Made by a program: the position numbers and the translations under genes. Positions 31,739 through 40,385 of a stretch of 64,000 bases of DNA are shown here, piece by piece (position 1 is the first letter of the stretch; each line of letters begins with the position of its first letter). The notes below the pieces were generated by a model. It ran no database searches, had not been told where the DNA came from, and saw nothing but the letters and a program-made list of their open reading frames with translations. Source of the DNA: Gracilibacillus orientalis (GTDB taxonomy: Bacteria > Bacillota > Bacilli > Bacillales > Amphibacillaceae). The stretch covers positions 1 through 64,000 of the forward strand of contig NZ_FOTR01000004.1 in NCBI RefSeq assembly GCF_900114645.1, given 5' to 3'.

Positions 31739-32427
31739 TCATTACGGTAATACTCATGGAAAACCTTCATTAAAGCTCTTTTTTCAATACGTGAAACATA
31801 ACTGCGCGAGATACTTAGCTTTTTGGCAATTTCTCGTTGTGTTAATTCATCGGTCTTCCCCAAACCAAAACGGTCAATGATCACTTCTTTTTCCCGTTTA
31901 TCTAATACACGTAAGTATTTTTGAATCTTTTTTAATTCCATATGCAATTGAATTGCTTCAGTGATATCTTCGTTCTCTGCTTCTAAAATATCAATTAGAC
32001 TTATCTCATTTCCTTCTTTGTCCTGACCAATTGGGTCTTGTAATGATACATCTTTTTTTGTCTTTTTCATTGCTCTTAAATGCATGAGAATTTCGTTTTC
32101 TATACATCTTGCGGCATATGTGGCTAATTTAGTCCCTTTACCACTGGAGAAGCTCTCTATGCCCTTTATAAGGCCGATGGTGCCAATCGAAATTAAGTCT
32201 TCAGCATCTTCCCCGGTATTTTCAAATTTCTTTACAATGTGTGCTACTAGTCTTAAGTTGTGTTCAATTAGTTTGTTGCGTGCATTTTCATCGCCTTCTT
32301 GCATTTTCTGAATCATTTCTGCTTCTTCATTTGCGGGGAGTGGTTGCGGAAAGGTGTTATTTTTGACATAGGCAACGAAAAATAAAGCTTCTTTAATAAT
32401 CGCTAAAATCCCGAACAATATTGACAA
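31729..32427 (-). CDS. sigK: sporulation sigma factor SigK (late mother cell), uninterrupted
   Basis: Sigma-70-family factor for late mother-cell gene expression. [13 protein letters not shown], region 2 ([38 protein letters not shown]) and region 4 HTH ([20 protein letters not shown]) are near-identical to known SigK. About 20 N-terminal residues precede VKNN and correspond to the pro-sequence removed by SpoIVFB. I start it at TTG 32427, seven bases after AGGAGGTG, giving 232 residues. The longer frame from 32490 adds untypical residues. The gene is continuous, so no skin-like element splits it here. Confidence 0.94.
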   Translation of the reverse strand: MSILFGILAIIKEALFFVAYVKNNTFPQPLPANEEAEMIQKMQEGDENARNKLIEHNLRLVAHIVKKFENTGEDAEDLISIGTIGLIKGIESFSSGKGTKLATYAARCIENEILMHLRAMKKTKKDVSLQDPIGQDKEGNEISLIDILEAENEDITEAIQLHMELKKIQKYLRVLDKREKEVIIDRFGLGKTDELTQREIAKKLSISRSYVSRIEKRALMKVFHEYYRNELK

Positions 32428-32686
32428 TATGACACCTCCTAGACAGTAGGTATTCGCCCATACTTCATCATATGCCGAACGTTTGTCCATTGTGTCATAT
32501 GGTCAAGCTATAAATTCAACTGAATTCAGTGTACTTTTTTTTTGTGATTTATCACGAATATGTTCTAAAGACAATTTCAAAGTTGATAATAAATGCAAAG
32601 AATAAGCAGCACCCAGCTCCAGTGCACAAAAAACATAAACTATGAAGTAACTCTTTTATGATTTACTTTCTGACCCTCTAAATAAA

Positions 32687-32716
32687 AAGCCTTGTGATCT
32701 AAGGATCACAAGGCTT
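32687..32716 (-). terminator. terminator of the mrp operon
   Basis: 13-bp perfect stem AAGCCTTGTGATC/GATCACAAGGCTT, 4-base loop, T-run on the minus strand. Confidence 0.9.
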
Positions 32717-32719
32717 ATA

Positions 32720-33088
32720 TTATTCATCTTTAAAAGAATCAGCATATTCGTCTTTTGTTTTGCCATCGTGTGACCAGGGAATTACACCAGTTGAGTGTGC
32801 TGCACGCCCAATCATATGAGCAGAAACAGGAGCGGTTAGTAACATAAATATAATCCCTAAGATTAATTTACCACTGACAATCCCGTGCTCGGTATATAAA
32901 AATATAAATGAACCAATCATAATACCGGCAATCCCTAATGTTGCTGCTTTAGTAGAAGCATGTAGGCGGGTGTACACATCTGGGAAGCGAATGACACCAA
33001 TGGAGGCCGATATCACGAAAAATGTTCCAATCACAAGAAATAGGATGACAATAATGTCCATAATGAAATCAATCGTCGTCCCTGTCAA
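32720..33088 (-). CDS. mrpG: Na+/H+ antiporter subunit MrpG
   Basis: Small subunit with three membrane helices (PF03334). GVIRFPDVYTRLHASTKAATLG is the family signature. It closes the operon. The start is uncertain: TTG 33088 has AAAGGGG at correct spacing and gives 122 residues. GTG 33097 abuts the SD, and the first ATG (33061) lacks one. It overlaps mrpF, as is common in Mrp operons. Confidence 0.9.
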   Translation of the reverse strand: MTGTTIDFIMDIIVILFLVIGTFFVISASIGVIRFPDVYTRLHASTKAATLGIAGIMIGSFIFLYTEHGIVSGKLILGIIFMLLTAPVSAHMIGRAAHSTGVIPWSHDGKTKDEYADSFKDE

Positions 33089-33359
33089 TGATAACACCCC
33101 TTTCTAAATATTTGGCTAATGCAATCGTACCAATGAATAATAAGATGCCGATTAATAATATAACATCATTTAATCGAGTAGTGACAAGCATAATTGCAAC
33201 TAGACCAGCCATACCCATTAAGTTAATCCCTATAGCGTCCAATGCTACAGCTCTATCAGGGTTAGTCGGTCCTTTGACAACCCGATATAAAAGTAAGGAA
33301 ATCGATATGGTGATGACAATCATACAAACGATTGTTACCAGTTCGATGATATCATTCAT
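33069..33359 (-). CDS. mrpF: Na+/H+ antiporter subunit MrpF
   Basis: A 96-residue subunit with three membrane helices. VVKGPTNPDRAVALDAIGINLMG contains the conserved GPTxxDR and Asp of the family (PF04066). The ATG overlaps the mrpE stop and the GGAGGTG SD lies in mrpE. Confidence 0.93.
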   Translation of the reverse strand: MNDIIELVTIVCMIVITISISLLLYRVVKGPTNPDRAVALDAIGINLMGMAGLVAIMLVTTRLNDVILLIGILLFIGTIALAKYLERGVIIDRDDD

Positions 33360-33832
33360 CTTGTCACCTCCATGATCGCTTTTTCGAATGTTGTTTTAAT
33401 TGCCTCGATCGCTATTTCATTATTATCAATATCCATCGCATGAATATAGATTACATCATTATTATTAGAAACAGCCACCGATAATGTCCCAGGAGTCAAT
33501 GAGATCAAAGATGTTAACATCGTAATTTCCCAGTTGCTTTTTAATTCAGTTGGTAAAGCAAAAATGCCGGGTTTATAATCTTTATGAGGCTTATATACCC
33601 ACCTTACAATGTCTATATTGGATATTAATAGTTCTTTTATAAAGAGAAGCACTAGCTTGATCATTTTCCAGACGCGTTGCAGGTAAAACGCATCTGGTAT
33701 AAATCTTCTTAACATAAACAACAATAATGCCCCAATAATATATCCGGTCAGGAATTTGTCAAAGGTATATGACTCACCCAAAAACATCCACATGATCGCA
33801 ATAACTAAATTTAAGATAATTTGAAGAGACAT
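33356..33832 (-). CDS. mrpE: Na+/H+ antiporter subunit MrpE
   Basis: A 158-residue subunit (PF01899). Two N-terminal membrane helices are followed by a further hydrophobic stretch (LVLLFIKELLISN) and a soluble C-terminal domain with TMLTSLISLTPGTLSV, the family hallmark. Normal length. MrpE supports assembly and activity of the complex in Bacillus. Five bases separate it from mrpD. Confidence 0.94.
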   Translation of the reverse strand: MSLQIILNLVIAIMWMFLGESYTFDKFLTGYIIGALLLFMLRRFIPDAFYLQRVWKMIKLVLLFIKELLISNIDIVRWVYKPHKDYKPGIFALPTELKSNWEITMLTSLISLTPGTLSVAVSNNNDVIYIHAMDIDNNEIAIEAIKTTFEKAIMEVTR

Positions 33833-33837
33833 AAGAT

Positions 33838-35322
33838 TTACTCCTTTAATATGGATTCAATATAGTTTTCTGGATTCATCAAGTAGTCCCCGATTGATTC
33901 AATACTTGGGTAGAACCATTCTGCGCCAACACCTAGTAATACCGAGAAAAAGAGCAGAAATGCTACGGGCAGGATAAATCCTCTCGCCGCTTTTCTATCA
34001 GGAATAATTGATTCGTCTTTCTCTCCCCAAAAGCCGCGAATAAAGATTCGCAATACAGAGAGTAAAATCAATAGACTTGATCCAAGACCAATAATCGCAA
34101 TGACAATTCTGTCAGCTTCGATTGCACCTTGTAATAAAACAAGTTTCCCGATAAACCCGCTAAATGGAGGGATTCCCGCTAGTACAAATGCGGAAATAAA
34201 GAACATCCAGCCAAGCAGTGGGTAATGATGGATCAACCCGCGCATTTTTCTTAAATCACTGGTGCCAACTAGGTATGTAATGGCACCAACTAATAAAAAT
34301 AACGCTGCTTTGATGATCATATCATGAACTAAATAATATACCGTCCCACTAAATCCTGTACTGTTATATACACCGATGCCAAGAAGCATAAACCCGACTG
34401 CAGGGATGATGTTATAAGCAACAACGAGTTTAATATTATTAGTAGATAATGCCCCAATTGAACCGAAAATCAAAGTGAGTGCCGCAATCCAAATAAAGAG
34501 CTCATGTGTTACATCGCGCTCATATACAAAAATTAATGAGAACACACGTAAGAGGGAATAAATCCCGACTTTTGTTAATAGGGCACCGAACAGGGCAGAA
34601 ATTACCGGATTCGGTGCAATATATGGTTTTGGTAACCAATAATAAAGCGGGAAGAGAGCGGCCTTTGTACCAAATACAAAGAAGAATAATATTCCAATCG
34701 TAGTCAGAATACCGGTCTGTTCTGCTTCTCCAACACGCTCAGCAATTTGGGCCATATTAACAGTTCCAACAACCGAATATAAGAAAGCAATCGTTGTAAC
34801 AAAGAGCATCGAAGAAAATAAATTGATCAGCACGTATTTCATCGATTCCCGTAATTGAACTTTTTCCCCACCTAATACAATCAATCCGTAAGAAGCCATT
34901 AATAACACTTCAAAGAACACGAATAAGTTGAATAAGTCACCTGTAATAAATGCACCGGATACACCCGTAATCAGTAAAAAGTAGAATGTGTAGAAATAGA
35001 ATTCTTCCTGCTTTATACTAAGCGATTTTGGAGCATAAAAGATACAGGCAAGTGCAACAATATTAGTGGTTAATACAAGGGTCATAGATAACATGTCTGC
35101 GACTAAGACAATCCCAAAGGGTGCCATCCAATCCCCTGCCTGTAGCACTACTGACCCATTTTGATGTACATAAAATAAAATGTATGTGACTACTCCCGTA
35201 TTGATCAATGTAAGTACTTGCGAGTATACACGAACTATTTTCAATTTTTTATGAAAAAGTATGGCAAGTACACCAGCGATCAACGGTATGACAATTGGTA
35301 ATACTGCTAAGTTACTAATCAT
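33838..35322 (-). CDS. mrpD: Na+/H+ antiporter subunit MrpD
   Basis: A 494-residue NuoN/NuoM-like membrane subunit with about 14 helices. FVFFEVLLMASYGLIVLGG holds the key Glu in TM5, FGTKAALFPLYYWLPKPY the lysine in TM7 region, and YYLVHDMIIKAALFLL the later conserved HD/K motif. It belongs to the proton-translocating pair with MrpA. The start overlaps the mrpC end by 8 bases. Confidence 0.95.
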   Translation of the reverse strand: MISNLAVLPIVIPLIAGVLAILFHKKLKIVRVYSQVLTLINTGVVTYILFYVHQNGSVVLQAGDWMAPFGIVLVADMLSMTLVLTTNIVALACIFYAPKSLSIKQEEFYFYTFYFLLITGVSGAFITGDLFNLFVFFEVLLMASYGLIVLGGEKVQLRESMKYVLINLFSSMLFVTTIAFLYSVVGTVNMAQIAERVGEAEQTGILTTIGILFFFVFGTKAALFPLYYWLPKPYIAPNPVISALFGALLTKVGIYSLLRVFSLIFVYERDVTHELFIWIAALTLIFGSIGALSTNNIKLVVAYNIIPAVGFMLLGIGVYNSTGFSGTVYYLVHDMIIKAALFLLVGAITYLVGTSDLRKMRGLIHHYPLLGWMFFISAFVLAGIPPFSGFIGKLVLLQGAIEADRIVIAIIGLGSSLLILLSVLRIFIRGFWGEKDESIIPDRKAARGFILPVAFLLFFSVLLGVGAEWFYPSIESIGDYLMNPENYIESILKE

Positions 35323-35653
35323 TTTCGTTACCCCTTAATTTCTCCATATTGTCTGTCCCATTCTCTTTAGATGCTCTGTATGCTAGCACTAATAGAAGAC
35401 TTGTTACACCGAAACTGATAACGATGGAAGTCAGAATCAGTGCTTGTGGTAATGGATCTGTATAATTTTTAATATTTTCCTCAAGTATAGGGGGAGCGCC
35501 GGTTTTTAATTCCCCCATTGTTAATATAAACAAGTGTGCACCATGTGATATCAGTGCGGTTCCAATAATTATTCGTAGCATTTGTTTCTGTAACAAGTTG
35601 TAAATACCAGTTGTAAACAATACGCCTGCAAGAATTGACATGATTATTTCCAT
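35315..35653 (-). CDS. mrpC: Na+/H+ antiporter subunit MrpC
   Basis: A 112-residue NuoK-like subunit with three helices. ISHGAHLFILTMG and YTDPLPQALILTSIVISFGVT are diagnostic. Its ATG follows the mrpA stop codon with no gap, and its SD AGAAGGAGG lies inside mrpA. That leaves no room for mrpB, which normally sits between mrpA and mrpC. Confidence 0.94.
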   Translation of the reverse strand: MEIIMSILAGVLFTTGIYNLLQKQMLRIIIGTALISHGAHLFILTMGELKTGAPPILEENIKNYTDPLPQALILTSIVISFGVTSLLLVLAYRASKENGTDNMEKLRGNEND

Positions 35654-37990
35654 CTATTCTGCCTCCTTCTTGTTGCGCAATTTAATCAATCCATAAATAG
35701 CCAACGCAGCAATAGCTAGTACGACAATTTCAAATAAAGTATCAATACCACGCATATCGACTAAGATAACATTGACGATGTTATGTCCGCCCCCAAGTTT
35801 ATAAGATGTTTCCACGAAATAATCGGAAATCTTAGCAAAAAGTTTTGTACTATGTGCAGAAATTGCTACTACTGTCATTAATGTACCAAAAGCTACAGAG
35901 ATAATAATGTTGACTAATTTTTGTGATGCTTTTTCTGTTCGCTCACGTAAATTTGGTAAGTGATAGAAACATAACAAGAACAACGCAACAGTAATCGTTT
36001 CTACAACTAATTGTGTTAAAGCAAGGTCTGGGGCACGATATACAACAAATAATAATGCCAAACCATACCCAACAACACCCAGAATCAGAATCGCTGCAAT
36101 TTTGTTTCTCGTAAAGACCGTGCAAATAGCCGCAGCTGCCATCGTTAATGCAATTAAAACTTCTTGTATCGTTATTTCATCAACCTTAGGATTTTCGAAG
36201 GCAAACCCATCAGTAATCCATAACACGCCGAAGCTACACACTAAAATTGCGACTAGAATCAAGGCCATATATAGACGTAGTGAGCCAGTCATATACACAT
36301 TGGTAATTTTAGCAGATGCCTTTTCAGACTGATCTACTAAAAAGTCATAGACTTTGTTAAAGCTTAATTTTCCTGGGATGAAGCTGTAAATGCCATTCCA
36401 ATATTTTCTCGTAAAAGCAAGTATTGCTCCGACACTGACCACAATTAAAGACATGTAAAGAGGTAGCTCCCAGCCATGCCAGAATTGAACATGCTTTGCT
36501 TCCATAGATTGACCATAAATCGCTTCTGCAGTATGAGCCAGAAATGAACTATTCACTAGGTTAGGGAAAAGACCAATAAGGACGACCCCTAATACCAAAA
36601 TAATAGGTGAAATGAGCATGCCAATAGGTGCTTCATGTGGTTTAATCTTAAGCTGATCCAATTTCTGTTTACCCATGAATGTACCAAACACAAGATACAT
36701 CGAATAAACAAATGTAAAAATACTTCCGAATACAGCTAAATACGGAATTGCCTGTGCTAACACATTGGCAAAAGCAATAGATGATTCATTTAATTCTAGT
36801 GTTGCATCAAAGAACATTTCTTTACTGTAAAAACCGTTTAAGAATGGTAACGGTAGACCTGCCATGGAAAATGTCCCAAAGAATGCTAAGGTTGCCGAAA
36901 TTGGCATTAATGTAACCAAACCACCTAATCGGCGAATATCACGAGTACCTGTTTCATGATCGACAATACCTGCAATCATAAACAAGCTACCTTTAAATGT
37001 TGCGTGGTTTAAAATATGGAATACAGCAGCATATATCGCTGCACTTGTACCAAATCCAAGCATCGACATAATCATCCCTAATTGACTGATCGTTGAAAAT
37101 GCCAGAATTCCTTTTAAATCAGTTTGTCGCACTGCCATGTAAGAACCCCATACTAGTGTTAGAATTCCGATTCCGCTGACAAATACGAAAAACCAATCAC
37201 TTCCTGAAAAGATAGGTGTAAATCTGGCAACAAGGAAGATCCCCGCCTTAACCATTGTAGCAGAGTGTAAATATGCACTTACAGGAGTAGGTGCTTCCAT
37301 TGCATCAGGTAACCAGATGTGAAAAGGAAATTGCGCTGACTTCGTAAAAGCTCCTAATAAAACAAGAGTCAAAATTAATCCAAAGTATTCACTTGAAAGT
37401 ATCACATCAGCCTGACTAATCATTGCTTGAATACTTGTCGTTTCGGTTATAATGGATAACAGGATAAATCCACCAAGCATACTTAGACCACCGAAAACGG
37501 TAATAAGCATAGACTTCAAGGCACCGTAACGAGATCCTTCTTTATAATTCCAATAACCGATTAATAGGAATGATGAAATAGAAGTGAGTTCCCAGAATGA
37601 ATAGAGAACAAATACGTTATCAGAAAGGACAACTCCAAACATGGCTGTCATAAAAAGTAGGAGATATACGTAAAATTGATCCAATCTTTCTGAAGTGTGT
37701 AAATAAAAGATGGAATAAAATGTTACTAATGTCCCAATCCCACTAATCAATAAGACGAATAATAAACTTAGCCCATCTAAATAAAAATCTAATCCGATAT
37801 TCAGAGATGGTATCCAGTCGTAAGATTGACTAACGGGTGAAAAATCATTCCCAACGTGTGGAATGAAATAAATAAATACTGCTAATGGAGCTAACAAGAC
37901 AAAATAGCCAGTATGTATTTTTTCCTTCCATTTGCTAAAGAATGGGATGAAAATCGCCAGTAAGACTGGCAAAAATACAGCAAATAACAT
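35654..37990 (-). CDS. mrpA: Na+/H+ antiporter subunit MrpA
   Basis: The large NuoL-like subunit, 778 residues and about 20 membrane helices. The antiporter core has SFWELTSISSFLLIGYW and FPFHIWLPDAMEAPTPVSAYLHSA with conserved Glu, Lys and His. The C-terminal MbhD/MbhE-like region (APDLALTQLVVETITVALFL, NIVNVILVDMRGIDTLFE) is present and ends normally at KLRNKKEAE. There is no fused MrpB domain. It heads the operon; upstream is a 250-base gap before sda's terminator. Confidence 0.95.
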   Translation of the reverse strand: MLFAVFLPVLLAIFIPFFSKWKEKIHTGYFVLLAPLAVFIYFIPHVGNDFSPVSQSYDWIPSLNIGLDFYLDGLSLLFVLLISGIGTLVTFYSIFYLHTSERLDQFYVYLLLFMTAMFGVVLSDNVFVLYSFWELTSISSFLLIGYWNYKEGSRYGALKSMLITVFGGLSMLGGFILLSIITETTSIQAMISQADVILSSEYFGLILTLVLLGAFTKSAQFPFHIWLPDAMEAPTPVSAYLHSATMVKAGIFLVARFTPIFSGSDWFFVFVSGIGILTLVWGSYMAVRQTDLKGILAFSTISQLGMIMSMLGFGTSAAIYAAVFHILNHATFKGSLFMIAGIVDHETGTRDIRRLGGLVTLMPISATLAFFGTFSMAGLPLPFLNGFYSKEMFFDATLELNESSIAFANVLAQAIPYLAVFGSIFTFVYSMYLVFGTFMGKQKLDQLKIKPHEAPIGMLISPIILVLGVVLIGLFPNLVNSSFLAHTAEAIYGQSMEAKHVQFWHGWELPLYMSLIVVSVGAILAFTRKYWNGIYSFIPGKLSFNKVYDFLVDQSEKASAKITNVYMTGSLRLYMALILVAILVCSFGVLWITDGFAFENPKVDEITIQEVLIALTMAAAAICTVFTRNKIAAILILGVVGYGLALLFVVYRAPDLALTQLVVETITVALFLLCFYHLPNLRERTEKASQKLVNIIISVAFGTLMTVVAISAHSTKLFAKISDYFVETSYKLGGGHNIVNVILVDMRGIDTLFEIVVLAIAALAIYGLIKLRNKKEAE

Positions 37991-38050
37991 CTAATGATGA
38001 TCCCCCTTATGTAAATTTATAAGTATGTATGTTAATTTTAACGGTATCCT

Positions 38051-38076
38051 ATTATATTCTAATCTAAAAATATCAA
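38051..38076 (-). promoter_or_regulatory. candidate promoter for mrp operon
   Basis: On the minus strand TATAAT is preceded by TTGATA, but the 14-base spacer is short, so activity is uncertain. Confidence 0.3.
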
Positions 38077-38191
38077 AGAATACAAGAGAGGAGTTCTTTT
38101 CTTCCTTGTTTATAAAATAATTTTGACGAGAATTATCCTATTTATATTACTAAGCATAAAAAATTTTTTTCTGTTAAAGTGTAAATGAAAT

Positions 38192-38225
38192 AAAAAACAC
38201 TTAGTCGGATATACCGGCTAAGTGT
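38192..38225 (-). terminator. terminator of sda
   Basis: 12-bp stem ACACTTAGYCGG-type with one G-U pair, 5-base loop, and T-run on the minus strand. Confidence 0.88.
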
Positions 38226-38239
38226 GAATCCATTGCTAT

Positions 38240-38380
38240 TTAATTCGGGAAGAATAGATAGTCCATTAAGGAACGTCGTCTCATCTCTTCTTCCATTAAC
38301 TGTATAAATTCATAACTAAGTCTAAGTTCTGTAGCTTTTTTGTAGGATTCAATTAGCAATTCATCCGATAAGTTTTCCAA
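38240..38380 (-). CDS. sda: sporulation checkpoint histidine-kinase inhibitor Sda
   Basis: A 46-residue gene. [18 protein letters not shown] and [15 protein letters not shown] form the helical hairpin of Sda, closely like the B. subtilis protein. Sda binds KinA/KinB and blocks the phosphorelay to Spo0A while replication is being initiated or is damaged. The start is TTG 38380 after GGAGGGA. Its upstream region carries several DnaA boxes, fitting replication-linked control. Confidence 0.93.
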   Translation of the reverse strand: MENLSDELLIESYKKATELRLSYEFIQLMEEEMRRRSLMDYLFFPN

Positions 38381-38425
38381 GGCTAGTCCCTCCAATAGAT
38401 AGGATGTCTGCTACATGTTATAGTT

Positions 38426-38454
38426 AATGTAGCATGAAATAAGAAAACGAACAA
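38426..38454 (-). promoter_or_regulatory. sigma-A promoter of sda
   Basis: On the minus strand TTGTTC, 17-base spacer, TACATT, with a TGC extension before the -10; about 45 bases before the TTG start. Confidence 0.6.
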
Positions 38455-38462
38455 CTGTTAAC

Positions 38463-38562
38463 TTATCTACAACAGCCTGTTTATAAGTTGTGTATAAGAA
38501 GCGTATAAGTCTTTTGAAACTTGATAGGACAAGTGTGGATAATGTGAATAAAGTTATCCACA
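38463..38562. promoter_or_regulatory. cluster of DnaA boxes upstream of sda
   Basis: Three perfect TTATNCACA sites lie here: TTATACACA at 38489-38497 (minus), TTATCCACA at 38534-38542 (minus) and at 38554-38562 (plus). A one-mismatch TTATCTACA lies at 38463-38471 (plus). They sit just upstream of the sda -35. Such sites let DnaA-ATP couple sda transcription to replication initiation in B. subtilis. Confidence 0.85.
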
Positions 38563-38627
38563 AGATAAACTTTTGTAAAAATTTGTCGGACGATTTTACG
38601 AATACAATACAATTCACCTATTATTTT

Positions 38628-38657
38628 AGGACATTTTGTCACAATATATGATATAAT
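38628..38657 (+). promoter_or_regulatory. promoter for the yqeG operon
   Basis: AGGACA, 18-base spacer, perfect TATAAT; first gene of the yqe operon follows. It could also be influenced by the adjacent DnaA boxes. Confidence 0.5.
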
Positions 38658-38751
38658 TTCGATTTTGTAGGAGATATCTTTGAACAAAATTAGAAAATTG
38701 TTTATGATAGGGAAAGATATGTATATAGACGGAATTGTAGAGGTGGATGTA

Positions 38752-39270
38752 TTGCTGAAAAATTTTTTGCCAAATGAACATGTGCAACGTGTTTTAGATA
38801 TAACCCCGGCGAAACTTCGTGAGATGGGGATTAAAGGTGTGATCACTGATTTAGATAATACATTAGTAGCATGGAATGTTAAAGACGCTACACCTGAAGT
38901 AGTCGAATGGTTTAAAGAGATGAAAGCAAACGATATAAAAGTAACGATTATTTCAAACAATGATGAAGAGCGGGTCAGTGTTTTTTCAGAGCCGTTAGAA
39001 GCGCCTTTTGTGTATAGCGCAAGAAAACCGCTGATACGCGCCTTTAAGCGGACTGCTAAACAGATGGGATTAAATAAAGAGGAGATTGTCGTAATTGGTG
39101 ATCAGCTTCTTACTGATGTTTTAGGTGGAAATTTTGCAGGTTTTCATACGATATTAGTTGTACCGATTGTCGAAACGGATGGTAAGATAACAAGATTAAA
39201 TCGGATGATTGAAAGGCGAATTTTAAACTGGATGCGTAGAAAAGGCATGATCACATGGGAGGAAAAATAA
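38752..39270 (+). CDS. yqeG: YqeG-family HAD-type phosphatase
   Basis: HAD superfamily IIIA phosphatase. Motif I is ITDLDNTLVAW, motif II ISNN, and motif IV VIGDQLLTDVLGG. The physiological substrate is unknown. The TTG at 38752 follows AGAGGTGG and gives exactly 172 residues, the B. subtilis length. A longer frame from TTG 38680 (also with an SD) would add 24 residues and cannot be excluded. It overlaps yqeH by one base (TAATG). Confidence 0.9.
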   Translation: MLKNFLPNEHVQRVLDITPAKLREMGIKGVITDLDNTLVAWNVKDATPEVVEWFKEMKANDIKVTIISNNDEERVSVFSEPLEAPFVYSARKPLIRAFKRTAKQMGLNKEEIVVIGDQLLTDVLGGNFAGFHTILVVPIVETDGKITRLNRMIERRILNWMRRKGMITWEEK

Positions 39271-40367
39271 TGGACAAGATTTTTTGTGACGGTTGTGGAG
39301 TCGAAATACAAACGGAAGATAAAAACAAATCAGGATTTGTACCAAAAAGCGCATTGGAAAATGAACATATCATTTGTCAACGTTGCTTCCGTTTGAAGCA
39401 TTATAATGAAGTACAAGATGTGGAATATACTGATGATGATTACTTAAGAATGATTAACCAGATAAGTGGTACAGAAAGTCTGGTCGTTAAAATTGTTGAT
39501 ATATTCGATTTTGATGGAAGTTTTATTTCAGGACTACAGCGGCTGACAGGTAATAATCCGATTATTCTTATCGGCAACAAAGTAGACCTTTTACCAAAAT
39601 CGACAAATAAAAGCAAATTAATTCAATGGATGAAAAAAACAGCGAGCGATTATGGCTTAAAAGTGCAGGAAGTATTTCTAGTTTCAGCAGCGAATGGACA
39701 AGGGTTCGACATGGCAGAAAAGGAAATTGAAACGAGAAGAAATAGAAAAGATGTCTATGTCGTAGGTTGCACCAATGTTGGTAAATCAACTTTTATTAAC
39801 CAATTGATCAATCGATCCAGTGGGGTTAAAGATGCAATTACAACCTCGTACTTTCCAGGTACTACATTAGGCTTTATTCAAATTCCTTTGGACGAGAAAT
39901 CCTACATGTACGATACACCTGGTGTCGTAAATCGCAAACAACTTGTTCATTATGTCACGGATAAAGACTTGAAATTGATTACACCGAAAAAAGAAATTAA
40001 GCCTAGGGTCTATCAACTTCAGGACAAGCAGACACTCTTTTTTGGTGGTTTTGCCCGGTTTGATTTTGAAAAAGGACTTAAACAATCATTTGTGTGTTAT
40101 TTCTCAAATCAATTGATGATACATCGCACGAAACTGGACCAGGCAGACGAGTTTTATGAAAAGCATGTGGGTGATTTATTGCAGCCGCCAAGTCCTGAGA
40201 CTCTTGAACAGCTGCCACCTTTAGTGCAACAAACGGTGAAAATCCCTGGAGAAAAAACAGATATCGTTATACCTGGACTTGGTTGGGTTACCTCGGACGG
40301 TGGAATAACAATTTCGATTCATGTACCGAAAGGTGTACAGATTTCACTACGACCTGCTTTAATATAA
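39270..40367 (+). CDS. yqeH: ribosome biogenesis GTPase YqeH
   Basis: Circularly permuted GTPase needed for 30S assembly. The N-terminal zinc finger is C6/C9 and C36/C39. The permuted G motifs run in order: NKVD (G4), SAANGQG (G5), GCTNVGKST (G1), DTPG (G3). A C-terminal RNA-binding-like domain follows. The 365 residues match B. subtilis. ATG 39270 follows GGGAGG. Confidence 0.95.
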   Translation: MDKIFCDGCGVEIQTEDKNKSGFVPKSALENEHIICQRCFRLKHYNEVQDVEYTDDDYLRMINQISGTESLVVKIVDIFDFDGSFISGLQRLTGNNPIILIGNKVDLLPKSTNKSKLIQWMKKTASDYGLKVQEVFLVSAANGQGFDMAEKEIETRRNRKDVYVVGCTNVGKSTFINQLINRSSGVKDAITTSYFPGTTLGFIQIPLDEKSYMYDTPGVVNRKQLVHYVTDKDLKLITPKKEIKPRVYQLQDKQTLFFGGFARFDFEKGLKQSFVCYFSNQLMIHRTKLDQADEFYEKHVGDLLQPPSPETLEQLPPLVQQTVKIPGEKTDIVIPGLGWVTSDGGITISIHVPKGVQISLRPALI

Positions 40368-40385
40368 GACGGAAGGGGAAAAATA

